Assembly: GCA_023819255.1 (NCBI GenBank)
Contig: JAMWBU010000016.1
Location: forward strand, 1 to 41,732
Direction of reading: 5' to 3'
Origin: Candidatus Omnitrophota bacterium
Lineage (GTDB): Bacteria; Ratteibacteria; UBA8468; B48-G9; DTJG01
Length of the DNA: 41,732 nt
Shown here: piece by piece, positions 26,491-36,700 of the stretch
Position numbering within the stretch: position 1 is the first letter of the stretch
Layout: every line of letters begins with the position of its first letter
Translations under genes and position numbers: made by a program
Notes under the pieces: model-generated
Told to the model about the DNA's origin: nothing
Database searches by the model: none
The model's input: only the letters and a program-made list of their open reading frames with translations

Positions 26491-27599
26491 ATCAACTCTG
26501 CCTCCATCTCTATGTTATCTCCAGGCATCACCATCTCTACACCTTCAGGCAACTTTATCGCCCCTGTAACATCTGTAGTCCTGAAGAAAAATTGAGGCCT
26601 GTATCCAGTGAAAAATGGAGTATGTCTACCACCTTCTTCCTTCTTCAATACATATACCTGCGCCTTGAACTTCTTGTGCGGCGTTATGCTGCCCGGAGCA
26701 GCTATAACCATCCCTCGCTCAATCCCTTCCTTCTCTATCCCTCTCAATAATAACCCTACATTGTCTCCTGCCACAGCTTCATCAAGTATCTTCCTGAACA
26801 TCTCTACACTGGTAACTACCGTCTTGCTTATATCTTCCTTCAACCCTATTATCTCTACCTCTTCACCAGCCTTTATCTTTCCCCTCTCTACCCTGCCTGT
26901 AGCCACTGTTCCTCGCCCGGTTATCGAAAATACATCCTCCACCGCTAACAAAAATGGCTGATCTACAACCCTCACAGGCTCCGGAATATAAGTGTCTACC
27001 GCATCCATCAATTGCCATATCGGCCCGCATTTCTCACATTCCCTCTTCCCGCATCCACAACCCAACGCCTCAAGAGCCGAACCCTTCACTATCGGTATCT
27101 CGTCCCCGGGAAATTCATACTTGCTCAATAATTCCCTCACCTCTAACTCAACCAGCTCTATCAATTCTTTGTCCGCTAACATATCCATCTTGTTCAAAAA
27201 TACTACTATCGCCGGTACCCCTACCTGCCTGGCCAATAGTATATGCTCCCTGGTCTGCGGCATAGGCCCATCAGGCGCACTCACCACCAGTATCGACCCG
27301 TCCATCTGCGCTGCACCCGTTATCATGTTCTTGATATAATCCGCATGCCCGGGACAATCTATGTGCGCGTAATGCCTCCTGTCTGTCTCATACTCTATAT
27401 GCGCTATCTGTATCGTCAATCCCCTCTCCTTCTCCTCAGGCGCCTTATCTATGTCTTCATATTTCAAATGCTGAGCCTTTCCTGCCTTAGACAATATCAA
27501 TGTTATCGCACTGCTCAATGTCGTCTTCCCATGATCTACATGACCTATAGTCCCTATGTTTACATGTGGCTTGCTCCTTACAAATTTATCCTTTGCCAT
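26397..27599 (-). CDS. tuf: elongation factor Tu with four-cysteine insertion in the G domain
   Basis: Delivers aminoacyl-tRNA to the ribosome as a GTP complex. The 400-aa protein has G1 GHVDHGKTT (19-27), the switch region [14 protein letters not shown]3 DCPGH (81-85), G4 NKMD (136-139, usually NKCD) and G5 SALEAL (174-179). Directly after G5, residues 181-191 read [11 protein letters not shown], a C-x-C-x4-C-x2-C cluster where E. coli has a cysteine-free loop. Codon use differs from neighbours: among the first 13 Ile codons 12 are ATA, and AGG, TTG and GTA are frequent. A second copy begins to appear at the right edge. It lies in standard fusA-tuf-rpsJ order. Confidence 0.97.
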   Translation of the reverse strand: MAKDKFVRSKPHVNIGTIGHVDHGKTTLSSAITLILSKAGKAQHLKYEDIDKAPEEKERGLTIQIAHIEYETDRRHYAHIDCPGHADYIKNMITGAAQMDGSILVVSAPDGPMPQTREHILLARQVGVPAIVVFLNKMDMLADKELIELVELEVRELLSKYEFPGDEIPIVKGSALEALGCGCGKRECEKCGPIWQLMDAVDTYIPEPVRVVDQPFLLAVEDVFSITGRGTVATGRVERGKIKAGEEVEIIGLKEDISKTVVTSVEMFRKILDEAVAGDNVGLLLRGIEKEGIERGMVIAAPGSITPHKKFKAQVYVLKKEEGGRHTPFFTGYRPQFFFRTTDVTGAIKLPEGVEMVMPGDNIEMEAELIMPVAMEKGLRFAIREGGKTVGSGAITDIIS

Positions 27600-27613
27600 C
27601 GCCTTCCCCCTGG

Positions 27614-29674
27614 TTACAGGATCTGATCCATTTTCTTCAACTGCTCTTCTGAAATTTTTTGATAAAAAGAGGGTTCTATTATATAACTTGCGCGTCCCTG
27701 TGTCAAGGACCTGATAACTGTCGGATAGTCGAAGATTGTCCGTAACGGCACAAAACCCTTGATAATCTTATATGTTCCATCATCGAGCATTTCTTCAATC
27801 TTACCGCCGCGCATACTAAAATCAGCGATAATTTCACCTATGTATTGTTGGGGCGTTGTAACTTCTATTTTCATTATTGGCTCGAGAAGAACAGGGTACG
27901 CTTTCGCATATGCATCTTTGAAAGCCATTGAAGCTGCGATCTTAAAAGCTATGTCGTTTGAATCTACAGGATGGAAAGACCCATCGATAAGAACTGCTTC
28001 GACATTAACCACAGGATATCCCCTCAAAGGACCAACCTCCATTGCTTCAACAATGCCTTCCTCTATTGATGGTATAAATTCCGCAGGTATTACTTCACCC
28101 TTTAAGGCGCTGTTGAATATAAAATTTATATCCTGCGGTGCAGGCTTGATTTCAATCACAACATGCCCGTAATGTCCTTTTCCACCGGTCTGCTTTATAA
28201 ATTTCCCTGTACCTGTTGCATTCTGCGTAATGGTTTCTTTATAAGCGACTTCAGGCTTTCCAAGCCGCACCTCAAGATTATACTGCCTCTTCATCTTTTC
28301 AATGAGGACTTCTATATGAAGCTGTCCCATCCCTGAAATAATAGTTTCTCCTGTTTCTGAATCTATTTTCAATCTAAAAGTCGGATCTTCCTCGCTCATT
28401 TTTGTAAGAACCTGATAAACTTTTTCTGCCTCTGCCTTGGTTTTTGGTTCAACCTTCATTCTTAACACAGGTTCTGGAAACTTCATTTTTTCAAGTATAA
28501 TAGGCGAATCTGCCACGCCAAGAGTGTCGCCTGTAAATGTTTCTTTCAGTCCAACGAGAGCCACAATATCGCCCGCAACAGCCTTTTCAACTTCTTGAAA
28601 TTTGTTTGCGTGAACTTCAAAAATTTTAAGCACTCTTTCTTTTCTTTTTCGAGTCCAGTTAACAAGTTTAATTCCCGGAGCGATTTCTCCTGAATAAATC
28701 CTCGCGTAGAGAAGTCTTCCAAAATATATGTCGTTCACAACCTTGAATGCAAGAATACAGGTCTGTTCATCAACAACAGGTCTTCTCGCAACAATCTGGC
28801 CTGTTTCAGGTTCTTCTCCAAAAACATCTCCTCTGTCAACTGGAGATGGCAAATAATCAACAATCGCATCCAGAAGAAGTTTTGTACCCTTGTTTCTTAA
28901 AGATGCTCCGCAAAACACAGGATACAATTTATTTGAAAGTGTAGATCTTCTGATTGCAGATTTAATAATCCCTGGCTCAATTTTTTTATCACCAATGTAC
29001 ATATCCATAATTTTTTCGTCATTTTCCGCAAGCTTTTCGATCATTTGATTTCTGGCAAGCAGCGTATGTTGTTTCATTTCATCCGGAATTTCTTCGATAA
29101 TTGCATCATTTTCTGATTCAGTTGGATAAATAATCATATGATTTTCGACAAGATCAATTATTCCATAAAACTCAGATTCTTTGCCGGCTGGCATCTGAAG
29201 AACAAGACATCGCGCCTGAAGTCTTTTTTCAACCTGTTCCACAACTCTGTTAAAATCTGCGCCGGTCCTATCAAGTTTATTAATGTAGATTATCCTGGGT
29301 ATTCTGTATTTTTCGCTTTGTCTCCAGACAGTTTCTGACTGTGGTTGTACACCGCCAACCGCGCAGAAAATCCCGATGGCTCCATCAAGAACCCTGAGAG
29401 AACGTTCAACTTCAGCGGTAAAATCGACGTGTCCCGGGGTATCAATAATATTGATTTTATGACCTCGCCAGTAACAGGTTGTAGCTGCCGATGTTATTGT
29501 TATACCTCTTTCTCTTTCCTGATCCATCCAGTCCATCGTGGTTGTTCCTTCATCAACATCTCCTATACGACTGATCTTTCCAGAATAATACAGGATTCTT
29601 TCAGTGGTCGTCGTCTTTCCGGCATCTATATGCGCAATGATCCCGATGTTCCTTACATTTTCAATGTTCGACAT
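27614..29674 (-). CDS. fusA: elongation factor G
   Basis: A GTPase that drives translocation and, with RRF, ribosome recycling. The protein from ATG 29674 is 686 aa and opens with [20 protein letters not shown] (G1). DTPGHVDF (G3) and NKLD (G4) follow, then domains II-V with GMGQLHIEV and a C-terminal [13 protein letters not shown]. The frame continues 15 codons upstream to ATG 29719 through a Lys-rich stretch not typical of EF-G. Both starts have an SD-like AGGA 11-12 nt away, so the choice rests on family length. The 144 nt upstream contain an 8-bp palindrome but no convincing promoter. Confidence 0.94.
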   Translation of the reverse strand: MSNIENVRNIGIIAHIDAGKTTTTERILYYSGKISRIGDVDEGTTTMDWMDQERERGITITSAATTCYWRGHKINIIDTPGHVDFTAEVERSLRVLDGAIGIFCAVGGVQPQSETVWRQSEKYRIPRIIYINKLDRTGADFNRVVEQVEKRLQARCLVLQMPAGKESEFYGIIDLVENHMIIYPTESENDAIIEEIPDEMKQHTLLARNQMIEKLAENDEKIMDMYIGDKKIEPGIIKSAIRRSTLSNKLYPVFCGASLRNKGTKLLLDAIVDYLPSPVDRGDVFGEEPETGQIVARRPVVDEQTCILAFKVVNDIYFGRLLYARIYSGEIAPGIKLVNWTRKRKERVLKIFEVHANKFQEVEKAVAGDIVALVGLKETFTGDTLGVADSPIILEKMKFPEPVLRMKVEPKTKAEAEKVYQVLTKMSEEDPTFRLKIDSETGETIISGMGQLHIEVLIEKMKRQYNLEVRLGKPEVAYKETITQNATGTGKFIKQTGGKGHYGHVVIEIKPAPQDINFIFNSALKGEVIPAEFIPSIEEGIVEAMEVGPLRGYPVVNVEAVLIDGSFHPVDSNDIAFKIAASMAFKDAYAKAYPVLLEPIMKIEVTTPQQYIGEIIADFSMRGGKIEEMLDDGTYKIIKGFVPLRTIFDYPTVIRSLTQGRASYIIEPSFYQKISEEQLKKMDQIL

Positions 29675-29818
29675 CTGGAAACAATGCTTCCTTTTTTTTG
29701 ACACAACTTTTGTTGTCATCTTCTTTTTTTTCCTTTAATCCGGTTTTCATTTCATTAATTAAACAATTGTAAATTTTCACAATATTTCAAAAGGTGGACG
29801 ATGCAATCAGAAGAAAAT

Positions 29819-30289
29819 TCACCAGCGGTAATGCGCAAATGCTCTGTTCGATTCCGCCATCTTGTGCATTTCTTCCCTCTTTTTCACGCTTGCACCTTCA
29901 TTGTTACTGGCCTCAATAATTTCCTCAACAAGACGTTGATACATTGGCTTGCCTTTTCGAGCTCTTGCTGACTGAAGGATCCATCTGATTGCAAGGGCCA
30001 AACTCCTTTTCGGAACTACCTCAACCGGCACCTGATAAGTTGCGCCCCCAACTCTTCTGGGCCGGACCTCAAGACGGGGCTTTACATTGTTAAGAGCTTT
30101 CTTAAAAACAACCAGAGGGTCTTCCTTTGTTTTTTCACCCAGCATATCCAGAGATTTATAAATGATCTTTTCGGCTAATGTCTTCTTTCCATCAACCATC
30201 AGTGAACTGATAAACCTTGCGATTTCATGATCGTTATATTTTGAATCGGACAATATTTTTTTTCTTGGTTTATATTTTCTCCTTGGCAT
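29819..30289 (-). CDS. rpsG: 30S ribosomal protein S7
   Basis: A 156-aa primary head-assembly protein and, in E. coli, the str-operon repressor. MPRRKYKPRKKILSDSKYN opens it. ALNNVKPRLEVRPRRVGGAT and VEVVPKRSLALAIRWI are diagnostic, and AFAHYRW ends it. It is 2 nt downstream of rpsL. The 144-nt gap to the chosen fusA start (99 nt to the alternative start) is the longest non-coding stretch in the window. Confidence 0.97.
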   Translation of the reverse strand: MPRRKYKPRKKILSDSKYNDHEIARFISSLMVDGKKTLAEKIIYKSLDMLGEKTKEDPLVVFKKALNNVKPRLEVRPRRVGGATYQVPVEVVPKRSLALAIRWILQSARARKGKPMYQRLVEEIIEASNNEGASVKKREEMHKMAESNRAFAHYRW

Positions 30290-30291
30290 AA

Positions 30292-30699
30292 TTACTCCTG
30301 TTTTTGTGACTGCGCTGTCTGCTGTTCACCTTTAGATTTCTTTGTTCCATACCGGGAACGAGATTTTTTTCTTCCTTCGACCTGTGAAGTATCAAAAGCG
30401 CCTCTCACAATATGATACTTGACACCCGGAAGGTCTTTTACACGACCGCCGCGCACCAGCACAATCGAGTGTTCCTGAAGATTATGGCCTATACCTGGAA
30501 TATAAGCAATGACTTCCTTACCATTACTCAGTCTCACTTTTGCTATCTTTCTCAATGCCGAGTTTGGCTTCTTGGGTGTCATTGTCTTAACATAGAGACA
30601 CACTCCCCTCTTCAAGGGATTTTTATCAAGCGCTGTCGATTTAGACTTTTTGATTTTCGGACGTCTCCCGAATCTTATTAACTGGTTAATCGTCGGCAT
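30292..30699 (-). CDS. rpsL: 30S ribosomal protein S12
   Basis: A 135-aa decoding-centre protein. [20 protein letters not shown] holds the Lys corresponding to E. coli K43, and [17 protein letters not shown] the Lys corresponding to K88. Both are the streptomycin-sensitive residues. The C-terminus has a Gln/Lys-rich extension of about ten residues. It follows rpoBC by 28 nt, with a clear AAGGAG before its ATG. Confidence 0.97.
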   Translation of the reverse strand: MPTINQLIRFGRRPKIKKSKSTALDKNPLKRGVCLYVKTMTPKKPNSALRKIAKVRLSNGKEVIAYIPGIGHNLQEHSIVLVRGGRVKDLPGVKYHIVRGAFDTSQVEGRKKSRSRYGTKKSKGEQQTAQSQKQE

Positions 30700-30727
30700 T
30701 ATTTCTCCTTTTTACCTTTGTTTTTTT

Positions 30728-33700
30728 CTATTCACCACTGCTGACACCAACTTCAGTTGTCTGTTCTTCCTTTTTTGTAAGATTACTGAAAAATCCTGTT
30801 CCAGCAGGAATCAACTTCCCGAGTATGACATTTTCTTTAAGACCTTCAAGATAATCTTCCGCGCCTGTAATTGCGGCATTGGTGATCACTTTCAATGTTT
30901 CCTGGAATGAAGCCGCCGAAATGAAACTTTCGCTGCTTAAAGCAACTCTTGTAATTCCGAGAATTAATGGTTCATAAGTTGCGCGTTTTTTATCTCTTGG
31001 CAACGCGTCATTTATCTGCTGAATTCTCACTCTGTCAACTTCTTCTCCTTCAAGAAGATAAGTATCTCCAGGATCTGTCACTCGCACACGAGAAAGCATC
31101 TGCCGAATAATAATTTCTATATGTTTATCATTTATGTGAACCCCTTCCACCCTGTAAACCTTTTGAATTTCGTTTAACAGATATTCCTGAACCTTTTTTT
31201 CACCCTGGGTTTTTAGAATATCCGTTAAAACAACAGGACCGTCTGTAAGCTTTGTGCCGCTTACAACATGGTCTCCATTGTTAACAAGCAGATGTTTTCC
31301 GAAAGGCACCTTATATTCCTTTTGCTGTTTTCCTGAAGAATCGATCACTCTTATGATCCTTGTGCCCCTTTCGCCAGGATGAAGCGACACATTTCCTTCG
31401 ATTTCACTAATTATGGCTGGATTCCTTGGCGGCCTTGCTTCAAAAAGTTCTGAAACTCTAGGAAGTCCACCTGTAATATCCTGCACCCTGCCAACAACTC
31501 TGGGAGTCTTGGCTATAATATCACCTGGCAAAACATTCTGTCCATCCTCCACAAGTATGTTTGTATTTACGGTAAGATAATGAGAACCAACTATTCTATG
31601 CGCAATAAGATCGCCTTTCTTTACAGAATCCCCATCTTTTACAAAAACTTCCGTGTGAGTTGAGACAGGGATCGTTTCAACTGGATTTCTGTTAGAATCC
31701 AGTATCATTATTTCTGATTTTTTAACATCCTGGCTTTCGCCAATTTCTACAAGTTTAATCGTACCATTTCTGGTTGCGTGAATTTCTTCAAGTATTTCAA
31801 TACGAGGTTCAAGATCATCCTGATGTTCTATAACAGTTCTTTTGGTGATCTTTGCTGAAGAGTCAAACTCTTCCTTGACTGTTCTGTTATTTATGTGATT
31901 GTATCTAATAATACCCTGTTTTTCAGCAATCATTGGCACCGAGTATTGATCCCAGGTTGCCAGAAGATGATCCTTTTTGACCCTCCTTCCCTGTTCAACA
32001 TGAAGAATTGTACCAACAACCACAGGATTACTCTCAAGCTGCCTGCCTCTTTCATCTTCAATGTCGATTGTTCCCTCACGACTGAGAACAATTATTTTAT
32101 TATCCCTGTTTACCACAAACCTCAAATTTTCAGAATATCTAACGAAGCCATCAAAATGAGAAACAATTTTTGCCGGACCTATCGCTCTTGTAACAGTACC
32201 TCCCACATGAAATGTTCTCAATGTAAGCTGGGTTCCTGGCTCGCCTATGGACTGAGCAGCGACAACACCAACAGATTCACCGAGGTTCACGAGTTTCTGT
32301 TTTGAAAGATCCGCTCCATAGCATTTTGCGCATACACCTCTTTCAGCCTTGCAGGTCAGAACTGACCTTATTTTTATTCTTTCAACTCCTAAATTCGCTA
32401 TTTTTTCCGCTTTTTCTTCGTCAATAATTTGACCTGCTTTCACAACGACCTCGTCAGAAATGATATCAACGATAGGATCAAAAGCGACACGACCAACAAT
32501 TCTGTCTTTAAGCGGCATAATAACTTTTTCTCCATCCGTGAGAGCGCTGATATAAACACCATCGGCTGTACCGCAATCTTCGGTTGTAACTATAACACTG
32601 TGGGCGACATCAACAAGTCTTCTGCTTAAGTAACCAGCGTCTGATGTTTTCAAAGCAGTGTCCACAACACCCTTTCTGCCGCCGTGAATTGAAATAAAGT
32701 ATTCAAGAAGAGGAAGGCCTTCTTTGAAGTTTGCTATAACCGGGGTTGTAATAATTTCTCCCATGCCTCCGGTTGCCTTCTTTGTTGGCCTTATCATCAA
32801 ACCTCGCATTCCTGCAAGTTGATTTACCTGAGAACGATTTCCTCTTGCGCCGGATTCAACCATCATAATAAGAGAATTTATTCTGAATGGTTCCACCGAA
32901 ACGTCTTTTCTGAGTGTTATAAAAACCTCGTTGGATATTTCGTTTGTTAGAGACGTCCATAAATCAATAATTCTGTTATATCTCTCTCCCTCAGATATAA
33001 GACCTGATCTGTATTCCTTTTCTATCTTTTCAACCTCTTTTTTTGTTTCCGCTATCATTTTTTGCTTGGATTCAGGAACTTTTAAATCATCAATACCGAT
33101 GCTCATACCGCCCAGAGTCGCGTATTTGAACCCGAGATCCTTGACCCTGTCAAGAAACTGAACAGTCTTGGAATACCCGCATTCTACAAAAATCTTTTTC
33201 ACAAGATGTTCAAGAGCCTCAATGTTAATAAGTCGATTCTGATACGGGATTTCCTCGGGCAATGTTTCATTAAATAAAATCCTGCCAGCAGTTGTAATGA
33301 AAATTTCTCCATTTTTGTTTCGTACCCTGACAGGTCTATGTAGTTCAAGAAGATTGTTATGATAAAGTATCTTTGCTTCTTCAAAACTATAAACATCTTC
33401 CTTTGTTTTTGTTTTCGCGTTTACTGCCTTCTTATCGCCATAAACGCTCTGTTCGCTCTGGAAGGTAAGATAATAACACCCGAGAACGATGTCCCTTGTC
33501 GGCGTTACAATAGGTCTGCCACTGGCGGGCGATAGAATATGAAGATTGGCTTTCATCAATAGTTCTGCCTCAAACTGCGCCTCAACGCTTATGGGCACGT
33601 GAACGCTCATTGTGTCCCCATCAAAATCCGCGTTAAAAGCTGTGCAGACAAGTGGATGAATTCTTAAAACATTTCCTTCCATCAATCGCGGATCAAAAGC

Positions 33701-36700
33701 CTGAATGCTCAAACGATGAAGCGTCGGTTGACGATTGAGTAACACCGGATGATTTCGAGTAACCTTATCAAGAATCTCCCACACTTCAGGCCTGTTTTCT
33801 TCAAGCGCGCGTTTGGCGCTGCCAAGGGTGTGGAAATATTCTTTTTTCCTGAGCTCTCTTAAAACAAACGGGCTGAAAAGTTCCAGTGCCATCTGCTTGG
33901 GCAACCCACACTCGTGCAATCTTAATTTTGGATCCACAACAATCACAGCCCTGCCAGAATAATCAACCCTTTTACCAAGCAAATTCTGCCTGAATCTACC
34001 CTGTTTACCTCTCAGGGATTCGCTTAACGATTTTAATGGCCTTTTCCCTTTTCCAAGAACTGCCGTCCCATACCTTCCGTTATCAAAAAGCGCGTCAACT
34101 GCTTCCTGAAGCATCCTTTTTTCGTTCCGTATGATTATGTCTGGAGCCTGCAATTTAATAAGCTTCTTCAAACGATTGTTTCTATTTATAACCCTCTGGT
34201 AAAGGTCATTGAGGTCAGACGCCACAAACTTGCCTCCGTCAAGAGGAAGAAGAGGTCTTAAGTCCGGAGGTATAACAGGAATAATTGAAGTTACAAGATA
34301 CTCGGGCTTCACTTCTGTTTTTATTAATCCTTCAATCATTCTTAATTTTTTAACAAGATTTCTTCTGCTTGTGTTATCCTTTTTCTTTTTTCTGTTCTTT
34401 AATTGTTCTTTCACTTTTGCCATTTCTTTTTCAAGATCGACTTTTTTCAATAATTCATAAATGGCAGTTGCTCCAATTTCGGCATGGAATCTGTTTGAAT
34501 ACTTAGCAAGATTTTCTCTGTACTGGTCTTCTGTCAGAAGTTCTTTTTCATCAAGCGGCGTTTCACCCGGATTTATAACAATGTAACGGTCGTAATAAAG
34601 CACTTTTTCGAGCGTTACCTGAGTTAAGCCGAGAAGCACACCCAGCCAGTTTGCCGAACTTTTGAACAACCAGACATAAGAAACAGGCGTAGCAAGTTCG
34701 ATGTGTCCCATCCTTTCACGCCTTACATCGCGGGTTGTCACCTCAACCCCGCACCTGTCGCATACAACCCCGCGAAATCTCTGCTTCTTGTACTTCCCAC
34801 AGGCACATTCCCAGTCCTTGACCGGTCCAAAAATCTTCTCGCAAAAAAGCCCGTCTCTTTCCGGTTTGTTGGTTCGATAATTCAATGTTTCTGCCTTTTT
34901 GACCTCTCCATAAGACCAGGAACGAATGACCATCGGCGGCGCAATTCTAATCATTACAACATCTCTATCTTCATTATTCTTCTTTCTTTTTTCAATTTTC
35001 AGATCAAAACCTAAACCATTCAATTCTTTGGTAAGAACGTGAAATGACTCAGGCAAATTTTCTTCCTGGAAATCTATGCCTTTCACTATACTTTCATACG
35101 CCTTTTTGCGACCTTTGATATCGTCGCTTTTTATAGTGAGCATCTCGCGAAGAGTATAGCTGGCTCCGTATCCTTCAAGCGCCCACACTTCCATTTCGCC
35201 AAATCTCTGTCCGCCAAACTGAGCTCTACCTCCAAGTGGCTGCTGGGTTATTAAGGAATAGGAACCTACAGAGCGAGCGTGGAATTTCTCATCTGCAAGA
35301 TGAATAAGCTTCATCATATAAATTGAACCAACTGTAACTGGCTGCAGGAAAGGCTCTCCTGTTTGTCCGTCGTAGACACGCGTTTTGCCTTCCTCAGGAA
35401 GTCCTGCTTCCTTAAGCTTCTGCTTTATTTCAAGTTCTTTGACGCTTTCAAAAACAGGTGTCTCCATTGAATATCCAAGGGTTCTCAACGCCCATCCGAG
35501 ATGAGTTTCAAGAACCTGCCCTATGTTCATTCGAGAAGGTACGCCCAGAGGATTTAAAACGATATCCACAGGCGTTCCATCTTCAAGAAACGGCATATCT
35601 TCCTCTGGAAGAATGACAGATATGACGCCTTTATTACCATGCCTTCCACTCATCTTATCACCAACTGCAACCTTTTTCTTGGTGGCTATCTCAACAGACA
35701 CCTTGCATATTACATTTGGCTCAAGCTCTGAACCCCTGCGAATTTTTATTTTTTCATTTCTGGCTTCGTCTGCTATCCTTTCAAGTTCAGCCTTACCCGT
35801 ATCCACAATTTTCGCGACTTCAGACCTTACAGAATCCTTGTCAATCGACTTAACAATGCGATCCCAGCTATCCGGGCTTGAACCGAGTCTTACAAAGGAA
35901 ATCCTGTGTCTTGAAAGAACCTGCTTGATCTCGTCAGTTATAATTTTCCGTACAGTGTTTTCCCTGATTTTTTGGTCCTTCTCAATCTTCTCGACCTGTT
36001 TATTGACATGATCCTCAGGAATTTTATCTGTCGGGTAATATGTTTTGACGTTTATTACCACCCCATAAACACCCGGTGGCACAATCAAAGATGTATTTGC
36101 CACGTCTCGTGCCTTTTCTCCAAATATCACCCTGAGCAATTTTTCTTCAGGAGTCAACTCTGTCTCGCCTTTGGGTGTAATCTTGCCGACAAGTATGTCG
36201 CCCGGTTTGACCTCAGCGCCAACCCTGATAATACCGTTTTTATCAAGATTTCTGAGCTCTTCTTCAGAAACATTTGGTAGATCGGAAGTAATTTCTTCCG
36301 GTCCGCGTTCTGTCTCCTGCGCTGTAACTTCAAATTTCTCTATGTGAATTGAAGTAAAAGTATCCTCTTTTACAAGTTTTTCGCTCAATACAATAGCATC
36401 CTCAAAGTTATATCCCTGCCAGGGCATAAAGGCGACAAGCAAATTTCTGCCAAGGGCAAGGTCTCCCTCAGAAGATACGGCCGGACCATCAGAAATAATC
36501 TGCCCTTTTTTTACCCTCTGACCTTTATGAACAATGGGCCTTTGATGAAAACAGGTATCCTGATTTGTCCTGCGAAAAGTTTGAAGATCATAGATATCTT
36601 TATGCTGCCATGGAAAAATCCCTTTTTCATCCCTTTCAATAATTATCGTTCTGGCATCAACATATTCCACTGTGCCTGAGTTCCTCGCCCTTATTACGAC

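Noticed and set aside
26404..27626. Several long open frames on the plus strand across tuf (up to 127 codons)
   Set aside because: They are antisense to EF-Tu and result from its skewed codon use; no ribosome-binding sites or recognisable proteins.
29675..29719. 15-codon N-terminal extension of EF-G
   Set aside because: Lys-rich and unlike family N-termini; an ATG at 29674 gives the normal start, though the longer form cannot be excluded.
29720..29818. Promoter for fusA in the longest gap
   Set aside because: The best pairs (TTGCAT with TATTGT at 16 nt; TTGTGA with ATTAAT at 17 nt) match only 3-4 of 6 positions each, which is expected by chance in AT-rich DNA.
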